From contig JAXDJO010000040.1 of assembly GCA_034667525.1 (NCBI GenBank), positions 1-53,043 of the forward strand: a DNA stretch of 53,043 bases. Reading direction: 5' to 3'. A program made the position numbers and the translations under genes. Shown piece after piece: positions 8,275 to 17,321 of the stretch. Each line of letters opens with the position of its first letter. Position 1 is the first letter of the stretch. This stretch comes from DATAPE01 sp034667525. GTDB taxonomy: Bacteria > Actinomycetota > CADDZG01 > WHSQ01. Under the pieces are notes generated by a model that did no database searches, had not been told where the DNA came from, and saw nothing but the letters and a program-made list of their open reading frames with translations.

Positions 8275-9035
8275 GCGTTGCGGATCTTTCTCAGCACACG
8301 CAAGGCGAACATGGCGGCGCCGAATCCGTTGTCGATGTTCGTGACTACAACTCCCGCCGCACAGGCATTCAACATCGCCAACAGTGCGGCCAGGCCCTCG
8401 AAGGAAGCGCCGTATCCAACGCTGGTCGGGACGGCGATCACGGGAGCGGAAGAGATGCCGCCCACCAAGCTGGCCAGCGCGCCCTCCATCCCAGCCACGG
8501 CAATGACGACATCGGACTCATGCAGCCGGTGCTGTTCGGCAAGGAGGCGGTGAAGACCCGCCACGCCTGCGTCGGGCACGTGGTGCACCCGCGCGCCAAA
8601 GGCCCCGGCGGTGAAGATGACCTCTTCTGCGACGGGAAGATCCGAGGTGCCCGCACTGATGACCGTGATCTCGCCGACCTCCCTCTGGGACGGAGATACG
8701 GACCGCATCACGACCAGCCGGGCAGTGTGCTGGTGGACGGCATCGGGAAAGTGAGCTCGAAGGGCGGTTGCCGCCTCGGAAGACACTCGGGTCGCAAGTA
8801 CCGGAGCCGTAGTCGTCTTCAGCATTCTCTCAGCGATCTCTACGACTTGGTCGGAAGTCTTACCTTCCGCGTAGATCACCTCAGGCAACCCTTGCCGGAG
8901 CTCGCGATGGGTGTCGAGCCTGGCAAATCCCATGTCCTCGACCGGGACCTCCTGCAGCCGCAGCAACGCTTCGGTCACCGTGGTGCTGCGCTCCTGCACC
9001 GCGGTAAGAAGATCCTTTACCTCCTCGGGTCGCAT
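8271..9035 (-). CDS. larB: Nickel-pincer cofactor biosynthesis protein LarB
   Basis: Carboxylase/hydrolase that converts nicotinic acid adenine dinucleotide to the pyridine dicarboxylate precursor of the pincer cofactor. The protein is 254 residues. The C-terminal half is a PurE-like domain with ISAGTSDLPVAEE, VAGMEGALASLVGG, AVPTSVGYG and NIDNGFGAA. The N-terminal half has the LarB-specific PEVIYAEGKT. ATG at 9035 has no good Shine-Dalgarno sequence but lies 6 bases downstream of TACACT on this strand, suggesting a leaderless transcript. It is translationally coupled to larC (overlapping TTGA) and divergent from the DUF4446 gene, whose start is only 23 bases away. Confidence 0.92.
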   Translation of the reverse strand: MRPEEVKDLLTAVQERSTTVTEALLRLQEVPVEDMGFARLDTHRELRQGLPEVIYAEGKTSDQVVEIAERMLKTTTAPVLATRVSSEAATALRAHFPDAVHQHTARLVVMRSVSPSQREVGEITVISAGTSDLPVAEEVIFTAGAFGARVHHVPDAGVAGLHRLLAEQHRLHESDVVIAVAGMEGALASLVGGISSAPVIAVPTSVGYGASFEGLAALLAMLNACAAGVVVTNIDNGFGAAMFALRVLRKIRNA

Positions 9036-9040
9036 ACCCC

Positions 9041-9050
9041 AGTGTAGGAT
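9041..9050. promoter_or_regulatory. Overlapping face-to-face -10 elements driving larBC and the DUF4446/serS unit
   Basis: On the plus strand TAGGAT occupies 9045-9050, 8 bases before the GTG start at 9059. On the minus strand TACACT occupies 9046-9041, 5 bases before the ATG at 9035. Both match TANNNT at the distance that would start transcription at or next to the start codon. The two hexamers share the central TA. Only 23 bases separate the two start codons, so there is no room for ordinary leaders unless the promoters lie inside the opposite genes. Confidence 0.5.
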
Positions 9051-9058
9051 GCCGCTCC

Positions 9059-9583
9059 GTGGCGGACCTGACCATCCATCAGCTCACGCTCGCGCTGATG
9101 ATTGTGGCGGGCGTCGCTCTGGTGGCCTTTCTCTTGTCGCTGATCCTTGTTCTTCGGTTGCGCAAGATGCGCCGGGCTTATGCGGTGCTTCGCGGCGAGG
9201 GGTCCGACAGAGACATCCTGGCTGCATTTGGCAAGGTGACCAAGCGAGTGCAGTCCATGGAGCAGAGAGTCGATCAAGTGGTATCCGCTCAAGAGGAAGA
9301 GACGCTCTTGCGGAAGCTTGCGGTGCAGAGGTTCGGACTCGTGAGGTACGACGCATTTGACGATATGGGCGGCCGCCTGTCCTTTTCCGCGGCATTTCTC
9401 GACGACAACGGCGATGGGGTGATCATCTCCTCGATCAACGGCCGTACGGAAACTCGGACCTACGCCAAGGTGGTCCGTGGGTTAGCTTCAGACCACTCTC
9501 TCTCGGAGGAGGAACGCGAGGCAATCGCCGTCGCCGTAGATGGCAGTGACAGGAGCGAGCCAGCCGCATCCACTGTGAAGTGA
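9059..9583 (+). CDS. DUF4446 family single-pass membrane protein
   Basis: 174 residues with one N-terminal membrane helix at about residues 8-32 (LALMIVAGVALVAFLLSL), followed by a basic stop-transfer LRLRKMRR and a helical segment rich in charged residues (about 55-85, possibly coiled coil). The conserved DUF4446 core follows: VQRFGLVRYDAFDDMGGRLSFSAAFLDDNGDGV, then SINGRTETRTYAK. Function is unknown; the family is common in Gram-positive bacteria. The GTG start fits a leaderless transcript from TAGGAT at 9045. Its stop overlaps the serS start (GTGA, 9580-9583), so the two are co-translated. Confidence 0.8.
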   Translation: MADLTIHQLTLALMIVAGVALVAFLLSLILVLRLRKMRRAYAVLRGEGSDRDILAAFGKVTKRVQSMEQRVDQVVSAQEEETLLRKLAVQRFGLVRYDAFDDMGGRLSFSAAFLDDNGDGVIISSINGRTETRTYAKVVRGLASDHSLSEEEREAIAVAVDGSDRSEPAASTVK

Positions 9584-10854
9584 TCGATCTCAAGCTTCTA
9601 AGAGAGGACCTGGATTCGGTTCAAAGCGCCTACGCTCGCCGAGGTGGGGTACCGCAACTAGAAGCAGTTCTCGAACAGGATCGAGAGCACCGGCGCTTGC
9701 TCGGTCTCGTCGAGGAGATCCGAGCGGAGCACAACCGAGCCTCCCGGGCGATCGCCACATCCTCGCCCTCGGAAAGACCTGCTGCGATCGGCGAAGCACG
9801 AGATCTATCCCAACGGCTGAAAGAGCTCGAACCGGAGCTGGAGCGCACGGAACAAGAGTTACGTCGAGTTGCTTCGTTCCTGCCGAACCTTCCGGATCAG
9901 TCAGTTCCTATCGGGGCCTCGGAAGAAGAGAATGTGGTGGAGCGGGAGGTTGGCGAGCGACGGGTGTTCAACTTCACTCCTCTCGACCATGTGGCCCTCG
10001 GCCAAAGCCTCGGGATATTCGATGCAGAACGCGGAGCCAAGACCTCGGGATCCAGGTTTGTCTACCTCACCGGGCCCGGCGCTCTCCTCGAGCTGGCGCT
10101 CGTACGGTTCGCGGTCGATCGGTTGGGGGAGCGCGGCTTCACTCCGGCAATGACTCCCGTGCTGGTTCGAGAGCATGCGATGTACGGCACTGGGTTCTTT
10201 CCTGCGGAGGAGCGAGAGATCTACAAGATCGAACGCGATGAGCTCTTCCTAGCAGGAACTTCTGAAGTTCCCCTCGCCGCCATGCACTCTGACGAGATCG
10301 TTGAGACATCCCAACTCCCTATGCGTTACGCCGGAGTGTCCACGAACTTCAGGCGGGAGGCGGGAACGTACGGAAAAGATACGCAAGGTTTGATACGGCT
10401 TCATCAGTTCGACAAGGTCGAGCAGTTTGCGCTGGCGCATCCCGATTCGTCGTGGGACGAATACGAATCGATCCTCCGGAACGAAGAGGAGCTGCTTGAA
10501 GCACTCGAGATCCCGTACCGTGTCCTCGTGATGTGCGGTGGAGACCTGGGACCGATGGCCGCCAAAAAAGTAGATCACGAGGCGTGGCTCCCGGCATCGG
10601 AGCGCTTCCTGGAGCTGATGTCCGCTACCAATGCGACGGACTATCAAGCCCGTCGGCTGCAGATCCGCTTTAGGGAAGAAGGCAAAACGCGACTGGTCCA
10701 CACTTTGAACGGAACCGCCGTCGCGATCGGCAGAACTATCGTGGCTCTCCTAGAGAACCATCAGCGGGCTGATGGAAGTGTCGTGATCCCAGAGTCGCTC
10801 CGCCCCTATACGGGCTTCGATGAGCTGAGGCCAGTGGCCCAAACACGTCGCTGA
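9580..10854 (+). CDS. serS: Seryl-tRNA synthetase
   Basis: Charges tRNA-Ser with serine. The 424-residue protein is of normal bacterial length. The N-terminal ~110 residues form the long helical hairpin that grips the tRNA variable arm (MIDLKLLREDL, then charged heptads). The class II core follows with LAGTSEVPLAAMHSDE, motif 2 TNFRREAGTYGKDTQGL and motif 3 LNGTAVAIGRTIVALLENHQ, ending with GSVVIPESLRPY. The GTG start at 9580 overlaps the previous stop. A tRNA-Ser(UGA) gene, a natural substrate, lies about 100 bases downstream on the same strand. Confidence 0.97.
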   Translation: MIDLKLLREDLDSVQSAYARRGGVPQLEAVLEQDREHRRLLGLVEEIRAEHNRASRAIATSSPSERPAAIGEARDLSQRLKELEPELERTEQELRRVASFLPNLPDQSVPIGASEEENVVEREVGERRVFNFTPLDHVALGQSLGIFDAERGAKTSGSRFVYLTGPGALLELALVRFAVDRLGERGFTPAMTPVLVREHAMYGTGFFPAEEREIYKIERDELFLAGTSEVPLAAMHSDEIVETSQLPMRYAGVSTNFRREAGTYGKDTQGLIRLHQFDKVEQFALAHPDSSWDEYESILRNEEELLEALEIPYRVLVMCGGDLGPMAAKKVDHEAWLPASERFLELMSATNATDYQARRLQIRFREEGKTRLVHTLNGTAVAIGRTIVALLENHQRADGSVVIPESLRPYTGFDELRPVAQTRR

Positions 10855-10953
10855 ACCCCGCGAACGGTCGGTGAACGAGTCTCGATCCTTGTGGGCACCA
10901 AGGCCGCACACGCTCAGCCACCGGAGGCTGCCGCGTTCAGTAACCTGAACCGC

Positions 10954-11036
10954 GGAGGGCTACGGTAACTGGCAACCGGACGGTCTTGAAAACCGTTGTC
11001 CGCAAGGACTTAAGGGTTCGAGTCCCTTGCCCTCCG
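10954..11036 (+). tRNA. tRNA-Ser(UGA)
   Basis: The acceptor stem GGAGGGC (10954-10960) pairs with GCCCTCC (11029-11035), followed by discriminator G11036. CCA is not encoded. The anticodon stem ACGGT/ACCGT encloses loop CTTGAAA with anticodon TGA at 10987-10989, reading UCA. A long class II variable arm is visible (GTCC-GCAA-GGAC), as expected for tRNA-Ser. The T arm is AAGGG-TTCGAGT-CCCTT. All stems are intact. It is the only tRNA I recognise in the window and lies at the edge of an accessory-looking region. Confidence 0.96.
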
Positions 11037-11184
11037 CGCTTGTGGGGACGTTGTTCAAACTTGGCTGTGATTCCACCGTCCGACGCTGATGACCATGCCC
11101 GTCATGAGATCTCTACTGCGAGAACCACCGCCAGGGTGGCCAGGCGTCTTCCGGTAGTGGTGGCTCTGAGGGAGACTAGACATC

Positions 11185-12544
11185 GTGCCTCCCGACACTC
11201 ACTACGCGCGCAGTGGCGACGTCAGCATCGCCTATCAGGTCGTCGGTGATGGCCCGTTCGACGTCGTCGTCGGTGATGGCCAGTTCGACTTCGTATTCGT
11301 TCCGCCAGCCGTCTCCAACGTCGAGCTGGCCTGGGAGGTGCCCAACACACGCATTTTCCCGGAGGGGCTGGCGTCGTTCTCACGCGTGATCCAATTCGAC
11401 AAGCGCGGGGCACGGGGATGTCCGACCGCGTTCTCGGCGCTCCCACGCTCGAGACGCGGATGGACGACGTGCGCGCGGTCATGGATGCCGCAGGCTCCGA
11501 GCGTGCAGCACTCGTCGGTTGGTCAGAGGGCGTGGCGATGAGCGCCGTCTTCGCGGCCACATATCCTGAGCGCGCGTGGGCGCTCTCCTCTACGGCGGGA
11601 AGGCACGGGAGCTGCGCGCGCCGGATTATCCCTGGGGGGAAACGGAGGCTGAGGCGCTGCGAGCGATCGCCGAGGAGCGCGGTAACGACCCGTCGGCGCT
11701 AGTTGATGAGTTCGTACGCTCCGGCATGCCGACGGGTAGCACGGCGGAGGCCGCCGCTCTGACGCGGATGATCCGGCAGAGTGCCAGCCCCGGCGCACTG
11801 GAAGCGCTCGATCGGATGAACATCCAGATCGACATCCGTCAAGTTCTCCCGACGATCAGCGTCCCGACGCTCGTCCTGCACAACACGCGCGACCGCTGGG
11901 TCGACGTCGACCGCGGCAGAGACCTCGCGCGGCGGATGCCGGGTGCGGCATTCGTCCAGTTCCCGATCGACGGCCATCTAACCCCCGCCGCCGATCTTCC
12001 GTCCGTACTCGATGCGACAGAGCGCTTCCTCGAAGATGTGTGGGAAACGGCCGCCGTGGCGCTCGAACCCGATCGCGTGCTGGCGACGGTGATGTTCACC
12101 GACATCGTCGGGTCCACCGAGACCGCCGCGGACGTGGGTGACGCGCGGTGGCGGGAACTGCTTGAGCGCCATCACGCGCTCATTCGGCGCGAGCTGATGC
12201 GAGCACGGGGCAAGGAGGTCGACACTGCCGACGACGGCTTCTTCGCGGCGGTCGACGGCCCAGCGCGCGGTATCCGTGCGATCACTGAATCCATGAAGGA
12301 GCTGGGCTTGGATGTTCGCGTCGGACTGCACACGGGGGAGTGCGAGCTGATTGACGGGAAGATCGCCGGAATCGGCGTACACATCGGTGCCCGCGTCGCA
12401 GCCAAAGCCCGCCGCGGCGAGGTGCTGGTGTCGAGCACCGTTAAGGACCTCGTGGCCGGTTCAGGTCTGCGCTTCGAAGATTGCGGGGCTCACCACCTCG
12501 CCGGCATCCCCGGCGAGTGGCGGCTTTACTCGGTTGTGAAATAG
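11185..12544 (+). pseudogene. Alpha/beta-hydrolase-class III adenylate cyclase fusion, broken by two frameshifts
   Basis: Three consecutive frames encode pieces of one protein. An N-terminal alpha/beta-hydrolase start (HYARSGDVSIAYQVVGDGP through VIQFDKRG) runs to about 11412. A second frame continues (MSDRVLGAPTLETRMDDVR, then VGWSEG, the nucleophile-elbow position, and AATYPERA) to about 11575. A third frame to 12544 holds the rest of the hydrolase and a cyclase domain (VMFTDIVGSTETAADVG, then TADDGFFAAVDGPARG and VHIGARVAAKA). The first junction looks like two extra G in a G run near 11414. The second looks like one missing base near 11586. Metal-binding Asp residues and the late Arg are kept; the usual Gly before the second Asp is Asp. 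Family members are usually about 440 residues. Two indels 170 bases apart suggest a decaying gene, though sequencing error is possible. Confidence 0.75.
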
Positions 12545-12869
12545 AAGCGATCTAAGAGCGGTCCGGTCGCGCTTCCAATGACATTTGCCGAACGGGTGCG
12601 GCTCTCTCTTAAAAGGGGGCCCCGGCACTTGCAGCACGAGCGCCTTGGCGTCCACCGGAGTCGCCCTCCGCCACCTTGGAGCACGATTTGTATGAAGTCG
12701 AGCGATGAGCGTTCCCAGTTCACATCGCCCAATCATTGACAGGAGGCTTGTGCGTTCTAGGCTAGCGCCTTCGCTACGGCGATTACGTGCACCCTGATTA
12801 GATCAGACAGCTAGGTATGCCGAGGAGGATGACGACTCTGGAACGGCGTCCTTCTCAGCAAACGAGTTG
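12545..12869. other. Intergenic stretch without a recognisable gene (325 bases)
   Basis: Between the broken cyclase gene and the convergent dehydrogenase gene. The longest plus-strand frame starting with ATG (near 12579) is about 53 codons, has no ribosome binding site and resembles nothing I know. No tRNA-end repeat, transposase fragment or strong hairpin was seen. It may be worn-down coding DNA. Confidence 0.4.
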
Positions 12870-13778
12870 TCAGTTGCTCCCCGGATCGACTGGGTCGCCT
12901 GCCACCCGGCTAAGCACCTCGAACAGCGCGGCCAGGTCGCGCCGCTCGTATCCAAACGCCCGCGCCACTGTGAGTACCTCGTCTGCTGCTGCGGCGGATG
13001 GCAGGGGGACGCCCAGCTGGCGCGCGGTGTCGAGCGCCAGCACTAGGTCTTTCTGCATCAGCCCGACATCGAACCAGGCCTCGTCCGGCAGGTCGAGGAT
13101 CAGAGGGGCACGCGCCTTCAGCATCGGCGAGCCGATCGGACTCTGCGTCATCACTTCGATTGAGAGCTTCCGGTCGACCCCAGAGCGTTCGGCTAAGAGC
13201 AGCCCTTCCGCGAACGCGAGCATCTGTACGGCGAGGCTGATGTTAATCGCTAGCTTCAGCGCGAGTCCCTGTCCATTGTCGCCGACGCGCGTCGGCGTGC
13301 CAAGTGAGTGCAGGATGGGCTCGACGCGTGCATACACGTTCTCTTCCCCGCCGACCATGATCGTGAGAGTTCCCGCTTGTACTTGCGGAACACTCCCCGA
13401 TACTGGGGCGTCGAGCATGGCAGCTCCGCGCTCATGGACCCGCTCCGCCAGCTCGCGGCTGGCGCGCGGGCTGACCGTGCTCACGTCGACCCAGATCTCT
13501 TCGGCACCAAGGCCGGCGATGATCCCGTCGGGTCCCAAAGCAACCATCTTGAGCACGTCGTCGTTGGGGACCGAGGTGAAGATCACGTCGACAGCTTCGG
13601 CCACTGCGCGTGGCGTGTCGCGCCACTGCAGGCCATCGTGTATGAGCCCGTTCGCCTGCTCGCGGTTGCGATCCTCACCAAAGACCGGGTACCCGGCGGC
13701 CAGGTAACGAGCTGCCATGTTGCCTCCCATGTGGCCGAGGCCGACGAAACCGATCTTTGTTGCCGTTGGCGTCGCCAT
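12870..13778 (-). CDS. NAD(P)-binding beta-hydroxyacid dehydrogenase (3-hydroxyisobutyrate dehydrogenase family)
   Basis: Oxidises a beta-hydroxyacid or reduces the matching semialdehyde. The N-terminal Rossmann fold begins with IGFVGLGHMGGNMAARYLAAG. The family signature DAPVSGSVPQVQAGTLTIMVGG lies near residue 120. The catalytic Lys is in GQGLALKLAINISLAVQ, near residue 170. The helical C-terminal domain completes a protein of about 302 residues. I chose ATG 13778 because GGGAGG lies 7 bases upstream, although the frame is open to 13805. The start lies one base past the stop of the aldo/keto reductase gene, so the two are translationally coupled. The substrate cannot be named from sequence. 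Confidence 0.87.
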   Translation of the reverse strand: MATPTATKIGFVGLGHMGGNMAARYLAAGYPVFGEDRNREQANGLIHDGLQWRDTPRAVAEAVDVIFTSVPNDDVLKMVALGPDGIIAGLGAEEIWVDVSTVSPRASRELAERVHERGAAMLDAPVSGSVPQVQAGTLTIMVGGEENVYARVEPILHSLGTPTRVGDNGQGLALKLAINISLAVQMLAFAEGLLLAERSGVDRKLSIEVMTQSPIGSPMLKARAPLILDLPDEAWFDVGLMQKDLVLALDTARQLGVPLPSAAAADEVLTVARAFGYERRDLAALFEVLSRVAGDPVDPGSN

Positions 13779-13779
13779 C

Positions 13780-14739
13780 TCAGATCCTCCCTTCGATCGT
13801 TGCAACGTCGTTCGCGCTGAGCTCGAGGGACGCCCCGCCGAGGATCGGGTCGACTTGATCGGGCCGCCGGAACCCCACGATCGCCCCGTTCACAGCCGGG
13901 TTACGCAGTGTCCACGCGACCGCGACCGCCCCCGGAGTTGTATCGAGCCCGTTGGCGACTTCCACCAAGCGGTCAACCAGCGCGAGGTTGCGTGACAACT
14001 GCGGTTCCGTGAAACGCTCGCTGTGCTTGCGCCAGTCGTCCTCGGGCAGACTTTCGATCCGCTCGCGCGTCATCTTCCCTGCCAGCAGGCCTGATCCCAT
14101 CGGCGAGTAAACGATCACGCCGATCCCCTCGCTCCGGGCAAAGGGAAGGACCTCATCCTCGGCAGCCCGTGCGATCAGCGAGTAGGGGGGCTGGAGCGTT
14201 TCGACGGGAGCGATCTCCTGCGCCCGTCGCAGCTGCTCGACGGTGAAGTTGGAGACGCCGATGTGGCGGACGAGCCCCTCTTCCCGGAGCTCAACGAAGG
14301 TCGACCAACCCTCCTCTATCTCATCGTTCGGGATCGGCCAGTGGATCTGGTAGAGGTCGATAGCGTCTACTCCGAGCCGCTCAAGGCTCCGCTCCACCTC
14401 TCGCCGGATTGAGTCATGTCGCAAGCTCTGCACCGTCGTTCGCCCCGGGCCCTCCGGCTGTCCCGCTTTCGTAAACACGTATGGGCGCTGATTCAGCCCC
14501 TCGAGCGCGCGGCCAACTACCTCCTCGGAGTGCCCGAAGCCATACTGCGCAGCTGTGTCGATCCAATTGACGCCGAGGTCGAGAGCGCGGTGGATGGTCG
14601 CGATCGACTCGTCGTCATCCTGTGTTCCCCATCCCCAGTCGTAACCAGCTCCGCCGATCGCCCAGGCGCCCAAGCCGACGCGAGAGATCTCCATTCCTGT
14701 ATTCCCCAGTGCCGACATCTTGATCTGTGTCTTCTGCAT
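13780..14739 (-). CDS. Aldo/keto reductase
   Basis: TIM-barrel oxidoreductase using NADPH. The catalytic tetrad is visible: Asp in NWIDTAAQYG, Tyr in the same segment, Lys in YVFTKAG and His in YQIHWP. Later markers are HIGVSNFTVEQLRRA, YSPMGSGLLAGKMTRERI and GAIVGFRRPDQV. Length is about 319 residues, normal for the family. I prefer ATG 14739 because AGGAG stands 7 bases before it; a GTG at 14745 is the alternative. It forms a two-gene operon with the dehydrogenase downstream, suggesting a shared carbonyl or sugar-derivative pathway (inference). Confidence 0.88.
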   Translation of the reverse strand: MQKTQIKMSALGNTGMEISRVGLGAWAIGGAGYDWGWGTQDDDESIATIHRALDLGVNWIDTAAQYGFGHSEEVVGRALEGLNQRPYVFTKAGQPEGPGRTTVQSLRHDSIRREVERSLERLGVDAIDLYQIHWPIPNDEIEEGWSTFVELREEGLVRHIGVSNFTVEQLRRAQEIAPVETLQPPYSLIARAAEDEVLPFARSEGIGVIVYSPMGSGLLAGKMTRERIESLPEDDWRKHSERFTEPQLSRNLALVDRLVEVANGLDTTPGAVAVAWTLRNPAVNGAIVGFRRPDQVDPILGGASLELSANDVATIEGRI

Positions 14740-14922
14740 ATCCACTCTCCTCTCGTTTGAAGGGACCTCTCCATCATCGTTCCTATGGCGGGCCCCGTCC
14801 TCCCCGCCACCATCAATGTTGTGCTCCGGTACGCCGGAGCTCCCGCGTAGTTGCTAGCCGGAATGGATGGACGAACGTACGGGTGAGAGCAACATCTCCT
14901 ACTGGTTCGCGGGGGCCGCTGA

Positions 14923-15417
14923 TTAGCTCGCAGCCGCACCTAGTGCCGCGCTAACAGCGGCGATGATCAACCCGCCGAGCGTCACCGATACAACCGAGCG
15001 AACGAAACTCGTGTTGAAGAAACGCGATCGTATCCAGGCCAAGGCAACGAGCTCGAAGGCAATCGTGGCGAGCGCGACCAGCAGTGCAGCTCGGAACTGC
15101 GGGATCAGAAACGGCAGGGTATGAAGGATTCCGCCCGCGAAGGTGCCGGCACCCGTGATGGAACCGCGCAGGTAGGGACTGCCGCGGCCGGTCAGGTCGC
15201 CCGTGTCGGATAAACCCTCGGAGAAGGCCATGCTGATGCCGGCTCCGATGGCCGTTGCGAGTCCGGCCAGGAACGCGTAGTGGGGCTGGTGGGTGGCAAG
15301 GGCGACGGCGAAGATCGGCGCAAGGGTCGAGAGCGACCCATCGATCAATCCCGTCATCGCAGGCTGCACGCGTTGTAGCAAGAAAGATTGTCCTGAGGCC
15401 GTTTCCAAGCCGATCAT
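14923..15417 (-). CDS. VIT1/CCC1-type membrane protein (putative metal transporter)
   Basis: 164 residues with about five hydrophobic segments. The start of the fold reads TGLIDGSLSTLAPIFAVALA, then FLAGLATAIGAGISMAFSEGL, matching the first helices of the VIT/CCC1 iron-manganese transporter family, with SEGLSDTGDLTGRG in place of the usual cytoplasmic metal-binding domain. The ATG at 15417 overlaps the stop of the DHA2 exporter gene upstream (ATGA), so they are one operon. Transport of Fe or Mn is known for the family but is not demonstrable here. Confidence 0.72.
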   Translation of the reverse strand: MIGLETASGQSFLLQRVQPAMTGLIDGSLSTLAPIFAVALATHQPHYAFLAGLATAIGAGISMAFSEGLSDTGDLTGRGSPYLRGSITGAGTFAGGILHTLPFLIPQFRAALLVALATIAFELVALAWIRSRFFNTSFVRSVVSVTLGGLIIAAVSAALGAAAS

Positions 15418-17099
15418 CTTCGTCGCTCCTTAAGCGCGACCGTACCTGCATCCAGACCGGCGAAGTGAGTCGTAACGTTTTCGTCGCCAGCGGGCGGATG
15501 GAGATCGGAGACCGGGCGATGGCCGAGGAGTTCCGGAAGGGGCCATGGGTAGTCGAGATGGTGCTGACGGAGTCGTTCTTGATGCTCTCGACAGTCTCGC
15601 TCGCGGACAAGGACGAGTGAGAGCACGCTCGCAGCTACGGCCAGAGCCGCCCCAACTCCCATCGCCAGCCGATAACCGCCGCCGAGGGCAGTGGTGGAAC
15701 CGACGTGGGAGGCGGTCTTGGCGGCCGCGATGGCGAGTAGCGCGGCGACTCCGATGGCGGAGCCAACTTGCCGAGCCGTATTGACGAGCGCGCTGGCGAG
15801 CCCTTGTTCGTCATTCGTAACGCCCGCTGTCCCAGCGACGGTGGCAGCGAACATGGTGCTGGTCGTGCCGAACCCTACTAGGAAAAGGACCACTCCGAGT
15901 AGTGGGTAGCGGCTGGTGGCAGGGAACCGCAGCAGGAGAGCCAAGCCGACGGCGGCGAGGGCCGCGCTCGTCGTGAGGAGGCGCTTGATACCAAGGCGTG
16001 CGACGACCCTCGCTCCGACGGCGCCGCGAAGCAGCCCTGCGATGCCTTGGGGCACCGCGACGAGCCCCGCCTGCAGCGGGGAGTAGCCGAGTACCTGCTG
16101 ACAGTAAAGGCTTAGAAGCAGGACTTCAGCCGCGTTCCACGCCCCCACCAGCAACGTCACCCCATCGCCGGCCGCGAGCGTGCGCGACCGGAAGATCGAC
16201 AGAGGGATGAGCGGCTGCGGGTTACGCCGATCGCGCACGACGAAGGCAGTAAGGAGCAGGCCAGCTACTGCAAGGGCGACAAAGAACGATGCGGACGTCC
16301 ATCCGTCATTCACGCCAGCAGTGGGCGCGTAGACGAGCGTCGAGACCCCCGCGATAACGAGGCCGGCACCTATCAGGTCGAGGTGCGCTCGCATGGCCGT
16401 GGCTGCACCCGAAGGCAGCAAGCGCGGGCTAACTGCGGCTCCGAGGAGGCAAATGGGCACGTTGACAAAGAAGATGCCCCGCCAACCCACGGTCTCCACG
16501 AGCACGCCGCCAAGTACCAGCCCCACGACGAATCCCACAGAGGCGGTGGAGCCGTAGTAACCGAGAACACGCGTTCGGTTAGGCCCATCCTGAAAGCTGG
16601 TGGTCAAGATCGATAGCGCAGCCGGCGCCACCGCAGCCGCAGCGATACCCTGCACCGCTCGAGCGACAACGAGCAGGGTCAAGTTCGTGGCGATGCCGCC
16701 CATCGCCGACGCAACTGCGAACCCAACCAGTCCCCATATGAACGGCCGTCGTCGCCCGAACAGGTCGGCCGCTCGGCCGCCCAAGATGAGCAGGCCACCG
16801 AAGGTGATCGCGTAGGCGGTGACCACCCACTGAACAGAAGTCGATGAGGCATGGAGTTCGCGGCTCATATCCGGCAGGGCGACATTGACGATGCTGAAAT
16901 CAAGCACGATCACGAGCTGCGCGCTAAGGACAATCGCCAGCCCTAAGCGTCCGAGCGAGCCGGGGCCGCTCTTCCGAGACGATGCCGAGAGCGGGTGCGA
17001 TCGTGGGCCAGCCGGGTCTCGGCGCCTCATCGATCGACGGATCCGTTCCATGGCTTTCGGACCTCCAAGCCCCTGCCCTTCCGATCCACCTTGCTCCAT
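15414..17099 (-). CDS. MFS exporter, DHA2 (EmrB/QacA-like, 14-helix) family
   Basis: Drug/proton antiporter-type membrane protein, 561 residues. After a hydrophilic, basic N-terminal tail of about 50 residues come helices starting LGLAIVLSAQLVIVLDFSIVNVALPDM, the DHA2 hallmark. Motif A is GGRAADLFGRRRPF and motif C is in GFVVGLVLGGVLVE. The C-terminal half ends in a charged tail after about residue 500. ATG 17099 is supported by GAGGAAGA just upstream; internal ATGs at 17051 and 17030 would shorten the tail. It is divergent from a NarL-type regulator that might control it (inference) and co-translated with the VIT-type gene. Confidence 0.88.
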   Translation of the reverse strand: MEQGGSEGQGLGGPKAMERIRRSMRRRDPAGPRSHPLSASSRKSGPGSLGRLGLAIVLSAQLVIVLDFSIVNVALPDMSRELHASSTSVQWVVTAYAITFGGLLILGGRAADLFGRRRPFIWGLVGFAVASAMGGIATNLTLLVVARAVQGIAAAAVAPAALSILTTSFQDGPNRTRVLGYYGSTASVGFVVGLVLGGVLVETVGWRGIFFVNVPICLLGAAVSPRLLPSGAATAMRAHLDLIGAGLVIAGVSTLVYAPTAGVNDGWTSASFFVALAVAGLLLTAFVVRDRRNPQPLIPLSIFRSRTLAAGDGVTLLVGAWNAAEVLLLSLYCQQVLGYSPLQAGLVAVPQGIAGLLRGAVGARVVARLGIKRLLTTSAALAAVGLALLLRFPATSRYPLLGVVLFLVGFGTTSTMFAATVAGTAGVTNDEQGLASALVNTARQVGSAIGVAALLAIAAAKTASHVGSTTALGGGYRLAMGVGAALAVAASVLSLVLVRERDCREHQERLRQHHLDYPWPLPELLGHRPVSDLHPPAGDENVTTHFAGLDAGTVALKERRR

Positions 17100-17321
17100 C
17101 GCTCTTCCTCTGTCCTCGTCCGGTCCGTTCCCATCTCTGTTGGACAGATGATTCCCGAAACGCTACTTCAGGTCCTCCATGGCAGCGCCCATCCAGAGCC
17201 CCGGCCAACTGCAGTTATCGGATACCTGCCAACCGGAACGCCGGCGCGGTGTGATCGGTTGAGTCCGCCGGTCCCGGCGGCCAGAGAGCACGGGCTGTCC
17301 GCCGGCGGTAAGGTCCGGGCG

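Noticed and set aside
12579..12740. About 53-codon frame after the broken cyclase gene
   Set aside because: No ribosome binding site, no similarity I recognise, and the Arg/Pro-rich content expected by chance.
12817..13707. Plus-strand frame of 296 codons opposite the hydroxyacid dehydrogenase gene
   Set aside because: Ser/Arg-rich shadow of a clear dehydrogenase gene.
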